A DNA stretch of 64,000 nt from JAJCZZ01 sp964569085 (GTDB lineage: Bacteria; Gemmatimonadota; Gemmatimonadetes; Longimicrobiales; Gaopeijiaceae): positions 27,873-91,872 of the forward strand of contig CAZMTA010000014.1 in assembly GCA_964569085.1 (NCBI GenBank), in the 5' to 3' direction. Both the position numbers and the translations under genes were made by a program. The notes beneath the pieces are model-generated. The model searched no databases and was not told where the DNA came from. It saw only the letters and a program-made list of their open reading frames with translations. Numbering within the stretch: position 1 is the first letter of the stretch; each line of letters opens with the position of its first letter. Of the stretch, positions 25,116-36,407 are shown one piece after another.

Positions 25116-26344
25116 CCCTCCTCCAGAAGGGTGAAGAGATCCCGCTGGATCTCGCCCGGGGTGACCACGGGGCCGTGGTCCTCGTCCCAGTAGACGTTCA
25201 CCTCGCTGCGGACGCCGATCTCCCCGGGCACGTAGATCCCCGGCTCGACGCTGAAGCCCACGCCGGGGAGGAGGATCCGGTGGTCCCGGGTCTCCAGGTT
25301 GTCCAGGTTCGGGCCGCTGCCGTGGAGCTGGGTGTCGATGGAGTGGCCGGTGCGGTGCACGAACCACTCGCCCCAGCCGCGCTCCTCGATGACGGCCCGG
25401 GCCACGTCGTCCACCTCCAGGCCCCGCACCTCCTCTCCGGCGGCGTGGCGCTCCCGGAGGAAGTCGAGCGCCGCGTCCCGGGCGTCCCGCACCGACTCCC
25501 ACACCTCCACGGTGCGGGCGTCGGGCTCGGGGCCCATGAAGCCCATCCACGTCTGGTCCGCCGGCACCGAGCCCGGACGGCCGCCCCAGAGGTCGATGAG
25601 GAGGAGGTCCCCGCGGCGGATCGTCTCGCCGGGCCCCACCGGCGCGTAGTGGGGGTCGGACGCCGTCCGGCCCACCCCCACGATGCAGTCCACCCCCTCG
25701 GTGAAGCCCGGGGCCCGGATCTCCTCCCGGACGAAGTCCGAGAGGTCACCCTCGGTGGTGGGGCTCCCCGCCTCGATGGCGTCGGCGGCGCGGCGGAAGG
25801 CCCGGCGCGCCACGTCCCGGATGTGCTCCGCGGCGGCGCGGTGGTCGTCGAGCTGCTCCGGCGTCCACACGGCGTGGAAGCGCGAGATCAGGTCCCCGGA
25901 CGAGGTCAGCTCGACGCCGCTGCGCAGCAGGACCTCGGTGAGGCCGGCGGGCACGTAGTCCAGGGTGGGGACCGCCGCCCCCGGCGAGACCTCCATGGCC
26001 ACCCGGTCGAGCCCGTCCAGGAGGGTGCCCAGCTCCTCCTCCATGGTCCGCCATCCGGCGTAGGTGCGCCGGGCCCAGGGCCAGTGGCGCCAGGCCGAGC
26101 CTTCGATGGCGTGGATGAGGGCCACGGGCTCCCCCTCCCGGGGGATCAGGAAGAACCCGCGGCGCGTCGTCTTGCCCACGCCGAGCATGGCCTTGGCGAT
26201 GGGGTTCGCGCCGCGGAACTCGTAGAGGAGCCACGCGTCCAGGTCGAGCTCCGCCAGGGCCTGACGGATGCGGTCGACGCCCTCCTGGGTGCACACGAGG
26301 GGCGGGGGGGCGGGCACGGTCCGCTGCTGGGCCGGGTCGGTCAC
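25112..26344 (-). CDS. M24-family aminopeptidase (Xaa-Pro dipeptidase-like)
   Basis: 410 residues. The N-terminal creatinase-like domain (about residues 20-165) precedes the pita-bread catalytic domain. All five metal ligands are visible: two Asp in LLLIDLWGG and PADQTWMGF, His in HRTGHSID, Glu in SVEPGIYVPG, and a final Glu in RSEVNVYW. The N-terminal phrase ANPIAKAMLG suggests a bacterial proline dipeptidase-like subgroup. No signal peptide, so it is cytoplasmic. GTG start at 26344 overlaps the methyltransferase stop (GTGA); its own stop overlaps priA. Confidence 0.87.
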   Translation of the reverse strand: MTDPAQQRTVPAPPPLVCTQEGVDRIRQALAELDLDAWLLYEFRGANPIAKAMLGVGKTTRRGFFLIPREGEPVALIHAIEGSAWRHWPWARRTYAGWRTMEEELGTLLDGLDRVAMEVSPGAAVPTLDYVPAGLTEVLLRSGVELTSSGDLISRFHAVWTPEQLDDHRAAAEHIRDVARRAFRRAADAIEAGSPTTEGDLSDFVREEIRAPGFTEGVDCIVGVGRTASDPHYAPVGPGETIRRGDLLLIDLWGGRPGSVPADQTWMGFMGPEPDARTVEVWESVRDARDAALDFLRERHAAGEEVRGLEVDDVARAVIEERGWGEWFVHRTGHSIDTQLHGSGPNLDNLETRDHRILLPGVGFSVEPGIYVPGEIGVRSEVNVYWDEDHGPVVTPGEIQRDLFTLLEEG

Positions 26345-27429
26345 GATTCGGGGTCCTTTCTTCCGAAGAGGGGGAGGCCCGCCACCTCGGCGTCGGCCTC
26401 GGGGTCCGGGTCGGGGTCTGCGTCGGGATCGGCGTCGGCCGGGGCGTCCTCGGGGGCGGCAGGCGGGGAGCCGTCCGGAGCGGCGACATCGGCGGCGTCC
26501 CGGGCCTCGGCGGCGCCGGGGCTCCCGGAGGAGCCCCCGCCCTCGCTGGAGGAGGCGGAGACGGCCTCGCGGGCCGCGTCCTCGCCCTCGGTGTCCGGCG
26601 CCGCCCGGGGCGGGATCCGGCCCTTGAGGAGATCCAGCCCCAGGACCCGGTCGCGGTTCAGGAGCCTGTGGATCTCCCGCTCCCGGGCCAGCACCGTGCG
26701 CACGCCGCGCCACCCCCACCGGCTCCAGGCCCGACGGAGGATGTCCACCTTCTCGCCCAGGGAGAAGATCTCCGCGAAGTCCGGGAAGGGCTTCACGCCC
26801 CGGGCCCGGAACGCCGTCTCCTCGTCGGTCCAGTCCTCGTTGTGGAGGTCCACCACGCCGGCCTCGCGGAGGAGCCGCTTCCACTCCACCAGCATGAGGG
26901 GGCGGGCGCCGAGGTGCTCCGCGATGATCCGCTGCCGCGCCCGGTCCACCGACGTCTTGTAGACGAGCTGCACCAGGACGACGTGCCCACCGGGCTTGGT
27001 CACCCGCACGAGCTCGCGGACGGCGGCCGCCGGGTCGCAGTGCGCCGAGAGGCCGATCTCGCCGACGCTCACGTCGAAGATCCGGTCCCGGTACGGGAGG
27101 CGGTCCGCCGGAGCGCGCTGGAACTGGAGGCGCTCGATCAGGCCCGACCCTCGGGACCGGGCCTCGGCCTCCTCCACCAGGCGGGGGTCCGCGTCCACGC
27201 CCGAGCCCTGCACGCCGAACTCGCGGACGAAGTATTCGAGGGACACCCCCTTCCCCGCCGCCACGTCCAGGACCTCGTCCCCCTCCGACATGTCGGTGAG
27301 GAGGGCGATCTGCCGGTAGAGGTCCACGTCCCCCGGGGGAAACAGGAGGCGCGGGCTCAACCGGACGAGGTCCAACATGGAGGGCACGCGGGGATCGCGC
27401 CCCTCGGAGCGAGGGGTCTCGGGAGGCAT
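26341..27429 (-). CDS. SAM-dependent methyltransferase (class I) with acidic tail
   Basis: 362 residues. Motif I is VLDVAAGKGVSLEYFV with the acidic GVDADPRL next; motif IV region is FDVSVGEIGL and the post-motif RVTKPGGHVVLVQ. The fold resembles UbiE/COQ5-like small-molecule methyltransferases, but the substrate is not evident. The last 80 residues are an Ala/Asp/Pro/Ser-rich, probably disordered acidic tail. ATG at 27429 follows a TACCTT box by seven bases and has no Shine-Dalgarno, so the message may be leaderless. It heads the methyltransferase-peptidase-priA operon. Confidence 0.8.
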   Translation of the reverse strand: MPPETPRSEGRDPRVPSMLDLVRLSPRLLFPPGDVDLYRQIALLTDMSEGDEVLDVAAGKGVSLEYFVREFGVQGSGVDADPRLVEEAEARSRGSGLIERLQFQRAPADRLPYRDRIFDVSVGEIGLSAHCDPAAAVRELVRVTKPGGHVVLVQLVYKTSVDRARQRIIAEHLGARPLMLVEWKRLLREAGVVDLHNEDWTDEETAFRARGVKPFPDFAEIFSLGEKVDILRRAWSRWGWRGVRTVLAREREIHRLLNRDRVLGLDLLKGRIPPRAAPDTEGEDAAREAVSASSSEGGGSSGSPGAAEARDAADVAAPDGSPPAAPEDAPADADPDADPDPDPEADAEVAGLPLFGRKDPES

Positions 27430-27436
27430 ACCCTGA

Positions 27437-27442
27437 AAGGTA
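27437..27442 (-). promoter_or_regulatory. -10-like TACCTT ahead of the methyltransferase operon
   Basis: On the minus strand TACCTT lies seven bases before the ATG at 27429. The same box sits six bases before the Tat-peptide ATG at 18576. Confidence 0.4.
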
Positions 27443-27543
27443 GGAAGCGAGGTGGGGAGGGCAACGCGTGTCGCGTGGGCCGGACCCGTCGTCCACGGGC
27501 CGCGGTGACCGGGGGGTGGGGGCGCGCGTCTCCCACGGCCCCG

Positions 27544-28062
27544 CTAGAAGACCGGCTCCTCCTCCTCGTCCAGGCGACGGAGCGCCTCGCGGAGCCGGTC
27601 CTCGTCCTCGGGATCCGGCCGGTCCGGGGAGAGGGACGGGCCCGCGCGCCGCGCCCGGCCCGCCAGCAGCGCCGCCACCAGCCCGACGCCCACGAGCAGG
27701 GCGGCCGGCGGGAGGAGCCAGGCCCAGAGCCCCGCGCCACGGGCCGGCGGCTCGGCCCTCCACTCCTCGCCGTACTCGGCCACGACGCCGTCGATGATGG
27801 CCTCCGCCCCCATGCCCCGCTCCGCCCGGGCCTGGATCGAGTCCCGGAGCATGGCCCCGCCAGGGGACGGACAGACCTCGAGCATCATCCCCGGACAGTA
27901 GGGGGACTTCAGCCCGGCGATGGCCTCACGGGCCTCCGGGTGCACGGAGAGCGCCTCCCCGGTCCGGGGCGCCCGCTGAGCCGCCAGGGGCCCGGCGAGG
28001 GTGAGCAGGACGACCAGCGCCGCCGACAGGGGCGGGCGGGTGGAGGGGGACGAGCGGTGCAC
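27544..28062 (-). CDS. CcmH/NrfF-like cytochrome c maturation protein
   Basis: 172 residues. A signal peptide ends at AGPLAAQ. The CcmH-like core is SPYCPGMMLEVCPSPGGAML, then DSIQARAERGMGAEAIIDGV and VAEYGEEW. One C-terminal span (about residues 110-133) and a cytoplasmic acidic tail follow. CcmH normally reduces apocytochrome thiols through an LRCxxCQ motif; here the two Cys are seven residues apart, as in a divergent subgroup. No other ccm gene is in the window, but a c-type cytochrome is encoded at 62 kb. Confidence 0.75.
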   Translation of the reverse strand: MHRSSPSTRPPLSAALVVLLTLAGPLAAQRAPRTGEALSVHPEAREAIAGLKSPYCPGMMLEVCPSPGGAMLRDSIQARAERGMGAEAIIDGVVAEYGEEWRAEPPARGAGLWAWLLPPAALLVGVGLVAALLAGRARRAGPSLSPDRPDPEDEDRLREALRRLDEEEEPVF

Positions 28063-28212
28063 GGCGGCCTCCGGCCTCGGGAGCGCGGGGGAGACGGGGC
28101 CTCCCGATCGGATCCTAACGCGGCGACGCCCGGGAGGGGTTCGGGAATCCCCCGCGAGGGACCGTGGGGAAACCGCCCGCGCCCCCGCGCCCCCGCCGGG
28201 CCGGGGACGGCG

Positions 28213-29205
28213 CTACTCCGGCGCCGGCAACCCGGCCAGGCCCCGGATCACCGCCACGGCGCCCTCCCCGACGCGCTTGGGGACGTAGCCCCCCTCCAGG
28301 AGCGCCACGACCCGTCCGCCGCAGGCCTCCTCGGCCCCGGCCACCACGTCCCGGGTCATGGCGTGGAGGTCGACCGGCTCCAGCGGGAAGCCGCCCAGGG
28401 GGTCGCCGGCCATGCAGTCGAACCCGGCGGAGACCAGCACGAAGTCGGGGCGCGCCTCGTGGAACGCCCGGGCCAGCGCCTCCTCCCAGCGGGCCCGGTA
28501 CGCCTCCCGGGACACCCCTCCGGGAAGGGGGACGTTGAGGGTGGCGCCCTCGCCGGGCCCCGCCCCCGTCTCCTCGGCCGCCCCGGTGCCCGGGTAGTGG
28601 GGAGACTGGTGGAGGGACAGGAAGAACACGTCGGGATCGTCGTAGAAGGCGTCCTGGGTCCCGTTCCCGTGGTGGACGTCCCAGTCCACGACCAGCACCC
28701 GCTCCGCGATCCCGTCGGCCTGGAGGCCGCGGGCGGCCACCGCCACGTGGTTGAAGAGGCAGAACCCCATGGCGTGGCTGGGCGTGGCGTGGTGGCCGGG
28801 GGGGCGCGTCGCCACGAAGGCGGAGGAGAGCGCCCCGTCGGCCACGCGTCGGCAGGCGCGCAGGGCGGTGCCGGAGCTCCCCAGGGCGGCCTCCCAGGTG
28901 GCGGGCGACACCTTCGTGTCGGGGTCCAGCGAGAGGATCTTCTGCTGGACGTCGGCGCGCCGGCAGAGCTCGCGGACCCGCTCCACGTGCTCCGGCGTGT
29001 GGACGCGGAGGAGGTCCTCCTCCGTGCCGTCGGCGGGCTCCTCCTGGGTCACGTGCCCGTGGAGGGTCAGCAGGTCCTTGCCCACGGTGGACGCGAGCGC
29101 CCGGAGCCGGCCCTGGTGCTCGGGATGGCCCCAGCCGGTGTCGTGGAGGGGAGAGGCGGGATGGAGGAAGAAACCGACGGGTGCTTTCAGGGACTCCGGG
29201 TCCAA
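28213..29205 (-). CDS. Histone-deacetylase-family amidohydrolase
   Basis: 330 residues. Zinc-hydrolase motifs are intact: TRPPGHHA with the catalytic His pair, VVDWDVHHGNGTQD with zinc Asp and His, VSAGFDCMAGDPLGG with the third ligand, and ALLEGGY. The family includes acetoin-utilisation AcuC, acetylpolyamine amidohydrolases and class II HDAC-like enzymes; the bacterial substrate cannot be told. The TTG start at 29205 has GGAGG four bases upstream and overlaps the preceding gene by 19 bases. Cytoplasmic. Confidence 0.9.
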   Translation of the reverse strand: MDPESLKAPVGFFLHPASPLHDTGWGHPEHQGRLRALASTVGKDLLTLHGHVTQEEPADGTEEDLLRVHTPEHVERVRELCRRADVQQKILSLDPDTKVSPATWEAALGSSGTALRACRRVADGALSSAFVATRPPGHHATPSHAMGFCLFNHVAVAARGLQADGIAERVLVVDWDVHHGNGTQDAFYDDPDVFFLSLHQSPHYPGTGAAEETGAGPGEGATLNVPLPGGVSREAYRARWEEALARAFHEARPDFVLVSAGFDCMAGDPLGGFPLEPVDLHAMTRDVVAGAEEACGGRVVALLEGGYVPKRVGEGAVAVIRGLAGLPAPE

Positions 29206-29636
29206 ACGACCTCCGGGGGGTTGCGAAGCCTCATGCGGTCGGGCGCCTGGAGGATCATCTCCAGGATCTGGGCGCCATCGACGGTCCTATACTCCAGCCG
29301 GACCACCGTGTTGCTCCCCTCCTGCCAGGTCCGCACCTCCGAGATGAAGCCCTGCACCGGCGGCCCCGCGTCCCCCATCTCCAGTTGCACCTCGGACGGA
29401 CCGACCACCAGGGCCCGCCCCGCGTAGCGCGGAGCCCTCGTGGTCCACCGCCCCACCGCCTCGGCGGGAGGCCCGGCCACGCTGTCCCCGGGAGGCGCCG
29501 GGGGCCGTCCCAGCACCATGAGGACGAGGGCCGCCACCACCCCCACGCCGATCAACGCCCAGCGCTGGAGGGCCCGGGATTTGGGTGGCCACGGCCCCAG
29601 ATGGGCGGAGCTCTCCGGTCGAATGGCCCTACCCAT
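29187..29636 (-). CDS. Small membrane-anchored periplasmic protein of unknown function
   Basis: 149 residues. One span (about residues 26-44, WALIGVGVVAALVLMVLG) is followed by a Pro-rich linker and a beta-rich domain (ALVVGPSEVQLEM, NTVVRLEYRTVDGAQILEMI). I do not recognise the family. It overlaps the HD-GYP gene by eight bases and the HDAC-like gene by 19, so it is co-translated with both. Confidence 0.65.
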   Translation of the reverse strand: MGRAIRPESSAHLGPWPPKSRALQRWALIGVGVVAALVLMVLGRPPAPPGDSVAGPPAEAVGRWTTRAPRYAGRALVVGPSEVQLEMGDAGPPVQGFISEVRTWQEGSNTVVRLEYRTVDGAQILEMILQAPDRMRLRNPPEVVWTRSP

Positions 29637-31737
29637 CGGTCCCCTCCGCGGCCCGGGGGGCGGCCGGTTGCTCGGCCCCGAGCATCTCGAGGAAGGCCCG
29701 GGCCGCCTCGGGCTCGAACTGGGTCCCGATCCCGTCCCGGATCTCCTCCAGCACCACGTCGTGGTCCAGCGGCTCCCGGTACGGCCGGCCCGACGCCATG
29801 GCGTCGTACGTGTCGGCCACCGCCAGGATCCGGGCCAGCCGGTGGATCTGGGTTCCGGACAGACCCTCGGGATAGCCCTGCCCGTCCCAGCGCTCATGGT
29901 GCTGGAGGACGATGGGCCGCACCGCCGCGAACGCGCGGATCGGCTCCAGGATCCGCCACCCGATGCGGGGGTGCTCCCGGATCAGCGCCCACGCCCGGGT
30001 GTCCAGGGCGTCGGGCGAGTCCAGGATGGCGGTGGGCACGCCGATCTTGCCCACGTCGTGGAGGAGCCCGCCCCGCTCCAGCGTCTCCAGGTCGTCGTCG
30101 TCCAGCCCCAGGCGCTCGCCGAGACGGACCGCCAGCTCGGTGACCCGCTCCGAGTGTCCCCCGGTCCAGCGCGACTTGGCGTCGATGGCCCGTGCCAGGG
30201 CGCGGAGCGCGCCCCAGTTCATCTCCTCCAGCTCCGTGACCAGGCCCACGGCGTCGAGGGCCACGGTGGCCTGGTCGGCCACCTGCCGGGCGTGCCGGAC
30301 CACCTCCGGAGCCGGTGCGGTGTGGCTCTGGGCCTCGAAGACCACGGCGCCCTCCAGATCGCCCTTGATCCGGAGGGGAAGGACCACCACCGGGTGGTCG
30401 CCCAGGTCCCGGGCCTGGAGGAGGAAGCCGGGGCGGTCCTCCGGGCGCTCCACGACCCGGTGGTCGTCCACGTCGGCGAGCCAGCGGCGATCCTGCAGCG
30501 ACAGGTGCACGTCCCGGCGCTGGTGCTCCGACCGCCCCGAGAGCTTCCAGTGGAGCCCCGAGGCCTCGCCGGAGCCCCGGGCCAGCACCAGGACCGCCAG
30601 GGAACGGCACGAGACCAGGACCTCGAAGTGGTCGAGGAGCGCGTCCACCACCCCCTGCGCGTCCAGCGCCGAGAGGACCGCCCGGTCGATGGCGCGGCCC
30701 GCCTCCAGCGCCCGGAACTGGATCGCCAGGCGTCGGGCCATGGTGTTGAAGGAGGCGGCCAGCTCCCCGAACTCGTCCTGGCTCGACACGTCCACCTGGG
30801 TGGCCAGGTCCCCGGCGGCCAGGCGGGACGTCCCGGCCGTCAGCGCGACCAGGGGCGTCATGGTGCGCCGGACCTGGATGCTGGCCAGGAGCACCACCAG
30901 CAGGAGCCCGAGGAGGAGCGCCAGGGCGAACGAGTAGCGGAAGAGGGTGAGGTCGGCGGTGTAGAGGTCCCCGGTGGCCTCGGCCACCAGGAGCTGGACC
31001 GGGGGCGCGTCGAAGGCCGCCTCCAGGAAGAGCTCGGCGTGGCCGACGGTGAGCTCGCCGTCCGGCGAGGGCACGGCCAGGGAGCCCGACGGGGGGCGCC
31101 CCCCGGCGGCGAGGAACGCCTCCGCCGTGCTCGAGCTCCCGGACTGGCAGTAGAGGGGCTCGCGCTCCACCAGGAGGCAGAAGTCCCGCAGCCGTCCGCC
31201 CGACGCGAAGCGCTCGGCGGCGCTCCAGACCGAGTCGCCCACCACCGAAGCCCACAGCACGCCGCCCGGCCGCCCGGGGAGGTCGGCCCGCATCCCCATG
31301 AGGACGGGGGCGGGGCTGCCCGGACGGAGGCGGAGGAGGACCTCGTTCTCGAGGTGGGCCCTGGCCTCGTCGTCGAGAACGGGCGGCGGGTCGGGCACCG
31401 GGCCCCGGAGGGGCTCGAGGCTGCCGTCGGGGGCCTGGAGGGCCAGGGCGCGCACCGACCCGGGAAGCCGGAGCGTCCCGGGAGGGGCCCCGCTCCGAAG
31501 CGTCTCGGCCGAGAGGCGGAGCTGGGAGCCCGCGAGCTGGAGCTGCTGCATCACGGCCTGACGGGCGTTCCGGGAGACCTGGAGGAGCCGCTCCTCGCCC
31601 TGCTGGCGGATCTGCTCGCTCATGGCCCGGAACGAGGCCCCGGCCATGAAGAGCACCGGCACCAGCGCGCCCACGACGAAGAGGAGGAGGACGCGCCGCG
31701 CCACCCGGGTCCTCAGGTACCCCAGCGGGCTGGCCAT
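29629..31737 (-). CDS. HD-GYP domain protein with periplasmic sensor, HAMP and GAF-like region
   Basis: 702 residues. TM1 (about 15-35) and TM2 (about 270-290) enclose a periplasmic sensor of some 230 residues. A HAMP domain follows (RRTMTPLVALTAGTSRLAAG...SQDEFGELAASFN), then a GAF-like domain, then the HD-GYP domain with GLLHDVGKIGVP and HHERWDGQGYPEGLSG. The intact HD and GYP motifs predict cyclic-di-GMP phosphodiesterase activity. The ATG shares TGATG with the pseudopilin gene upstream, which ties second-messenger turnover to a pilus or type II secretion component. Confidence 0.9.
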   Translation of the reverse strand: MASPLGYLRTRVARRVLLLFVVGALVPVLFMAGASFRAMSEQIRQQGEERLLQVSRNARQAVMQQLQLAGSQLRLSAETLRSGAPPGTLRLPGSVRALALQAPDGSLEPLRGPVPDPPPVLDDEARAHLENEVLLRLRPGSPAPVLMGMRADLPGRPGGVLWASVVGDSVWSAAERFASGGRLRDFCLLVEREPLYCQSGSSSTAEAFLAAGGRPPSGSLAVPSPDGELTVGHAELFLEAAFDAPPVQLLVAEATGDLYTADLTLFRYSFALALLLGLLLVVLLASIQVRRTMTPLVALTAGTSRLAAGDLATQVDVSSQDEFGELAASFNTMARRLAIQFRALEAGRAIDRAVLSALDAQGVVDALLDHFEVLVSCRSLAVLVLARGSGEASGLHWKLSGRSEHQRRDVHLSLQDRRWLADVDDHRVVERPEDRPGFLLQARDLGDHPVVVLPLRIKGDLEGAVVFEAQSHTAPAPEVVRHARQVADQATVALDAVGLVTELEEMNWGALRALARAIDAKSRWTGGHSERVTELAVRLGERLGLDDDDLETLERGGLLHDVGKIGVPTAILDSPDALDTRAWALIREHPRIGWRILEPIRAFAAVRPIVLQHHERWDGQGYPEGLSGTQIHRLARILAVADTYDAMASGRPYREPLDHDVVLEEIRDGIGTQFEPEAARAFLEMLGAEQPAAPRAAEGTDG

Positions 31738-32222
31738 CAGTAGCCCTCCGCCACGCCCACGTAGCCCCCGTCGTTGGCCCGGATGATGTCGTCCCGGGAG
31801 GCCGCCGCCGTCAGGGGCGGCGTGGACTGCCCGTCGGGCCCCATGCTGTAGAGGTCGAAGTCGCTGTTGATGGGGACCAGGAAGCGGTCCTTGCGGAGCG
31901 CGCCCCGGTTGGCCCCGCTGACGACCAGGTAGCGGTAGGGATTCCCCCACGGATCCAGCAGGCCGGCCCGGCCCACCTCCGCCAGGCTCGCGGGGAGGGC
32001 GTTGCCGTGGTCGAGGCGATAGTCGGTCAGGTCGAGCCCGATGGCCCGGAGATCCCCGATGGCCCGGGCCACCATGGCCCGCTCCCGCATCCGGGAGAAG
32101 TTCGGCACGGCAAGCGCCGCCAGGACCCCGAGGATGACGACCACGATGGCCATCTCCACCAGGGTGAAGCCGCGTCTGCGGGGCCCGGAGGCCCGGTCCG
32201 ACCGATCCTTCGTCTCCCCCAA
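31737..32222 (-). CDS. Type II secretion/type IV pilus pseudopilin (GspG-like)
   Basis: 161 residues. The prepilin motif RRRG-FTLVEMAIVVVILGV is intact with Glu at +5, followed by the long N-terminal helix and a C-terminal DPWGNPYRYLV segment as in GspG major pseudopilins. TTG at 32222 is preferred because GGGAGG lies just upstream and it gives an 18-residue leader; a GTG at 32249 lacks a ribosome binding site. No other secretion gene is nearby, so the partners must be elsewhere. It shares one base with the HD-GYP gene. Confidence 0.83.
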   Translation of the reverse strand: MGETKDRSDRASGPRRRGFTLVEMAIVVVILGVLAALAVPNFSRMRERAMVARAIGDLRAIGLDLTDYRLDHGNALPASLAEVGRAGLLDPWGNPYRYLVVSGANRGALRKDRFLVPINSDFDLYSMGPDGQSTPPLTAAASRDDIIRANDGGYVGVAEGY

Positions 32223-32394
32223 ACAGCCTCCCGGGGTGGGGCGAAGCACGTCCGCTCGGGGGGCTCAGGCGCGCGAGCCCCGTCGACGGTGCGAGCGATC
32301 CTCCCTGTATTGCCAAGCAGGCCAATAGTGCGGGGGAAACACGCACGGCGCCAGCGGGGCCCCCCGGGGAACGCCCGGGCGGGGTGGGACGGGC

Positions 32395-35634
<3,240 letters not shown>

Positions 35635-35701
35635 GGAATCTCCGCGGCAGGGTGACTGGAACGGCGCACGCTGGGGCTCCGCCCCGCCCCGTTACACGAA
35701 A

Positions 35702-35733
35702 CCCCGTCGGCGGCGGGCGGCCGGACGACGGGG
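35702..35733 (-). terminator. Hairpin between the MetS-like gene and carB
   Basis: CCCCGTCG (35702-35709) pairs with CGACGGGG (35726-35733) across a 16-base loop. It lies 83 bases downstream of the microprotein stop on the minus strand and upstream of carB. It could be a terminator or leader structure of carB. Confidence 0.4.
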
Positions 35734-35815
35734 CGGGGTCCAGGGCGAAGCCCTCCAATGGTGGCGGGCTCCGGGAGGCTTGGCAAGGCGCCGTTCTACC
35801 TCGAGCGGCGCGCGC

Positions 35816-35926
35816 TCACTCGCTCTTCTCGCCCTCCTTGCGCACCGCGGTGCTCAGGACGAAGAGGAAGCCTCCCCAGACGAAGCCCGTGACGAGCAGC
35901 ATGGTGATCCAGGTGGCGGCGGTCAT
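35816..35926 (-). CDS. 36-residue single-span microprotein, MetS-like NSS transporter small subunit
   Basis: The ATG at 35926 (GGAG seven bases upstream) opens a 36-residue frame that is almost entirely one membrane span (WITMLLVTGFVWGGFLFVLS) followed by a basic-acidic tail ending KEGEKSE. Length, single span and the VWGG motif resemble MetS/MaAIMP small subunits that pair with NSS amino-acid transporters. The only NSS transporter in the window lies 6 kb away, so pairing is inference. Flanked by candidate terminators on both sides, it appears to be its own transcription unit. Confidence 0.6.
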   Translation of the reverse strand: MTAATWITMLLVTGFVWGGFLFVLSTAVRKEGEKSE

Positions 35927-35965
35927 GAGTGGGCTCCGGGGGAGGGATGGAAGGAGGCGGGACGA

Positions 35966-35994
35966 CGCTCCCGGGCCAACCTGGGTCGGGAGCG
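35966..35994 (-). terminator. Hairpin after the M6 protease/lipoprotein operon
   Basis: CGCTCCCG (35966-35973) pairs with CGGGAGCG (35987-35994). It begins 30 bases past the lipoprotein stop on the minus strand, with no T tract. Confidence 0.5.
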
Positions 35995-36023
35995 GGACGG
36001 GAACAAGGGCCCCCGCACGCCGG

Positions 36024-36407
36024 TCAGTCCACCACGATCTGGATGCCCCGGGCGTTGCTGGCCCGGTTCTGGGGATCCACGGCGGAGACCACCAGGACCG
36101 ACGGCGGGTCGGCCCCCAGGTCCGCGACGCGGATCCCGAACCGGAAGGCCTCGCCGGCGGGGGCGACCAGCACGACCCGGTGCCGGTCCTGGGCCTGGGA
36201 GACGGTGCGCCCGTGGAGGATCACGCCGCCCCGGGCCTCGAAGCCCTCCACGCCCCCGCCCTGGAGCTCCAGCACCAGGGCGCCCAGGGGCTCGTCGGCG
36301 CGGACCGTGGCCTCCAGCGTGCCCGGGCCCGAGGGGCCGAACAGGTCGCAGCCGGACGCCGACCCCACCAGGAGGAGCGCGACGGCGGCGGAGACGAGGC
36401 GCCTCAC
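36024..36407 (-). CDS. Small lipoprotein paired with the M6 protease
   Basis: 127 residues. A lipoprotein signal (VRRLVSAAVALLLVGSASGC) puts the lipid Cys at residue 20. The mature part is a single beta-rich domain (LVLELQGGGVEGFEARGGVI, EAFRFGIRVADLG) resembling an immunoglobulin-like or cohesin-like sandwich by strand pattern; this is only an impression. GTG at 36407 overlaps the protease stop (GTGA), so the two proteins are made together. The function is unknown. Confidence 0.68.
   Translation of the reverse strand: MRRLVSAAVALLLVGSASGCDLFGPSGPGTLEATVRADEPLGALVLELQGGGVEGFEARGGVILHGRTVSQAQDRHRVVLVAPAGEAFRFGIRVADLGADPPSVLVVSAVDPQNRASNARGIQIVVD

Noticed and set aside
32310..32345. Possible sigma-54 promoter (TTGGCC...TTGGCA-like) on the minus strand upstream of the pseudopilin
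   Set aside because: The GG and GC dinucleotides are eight bases apart, not the ten required, so it does not fit the -24/-12 spacing.
35635..35815. tRNA-like folding between carB and the microprotein
   Set aside because: No acceptor/anticodon/T-loop consensus (no GTTCRANYY-type loop or CCA-context); only a simple hairpin is present.
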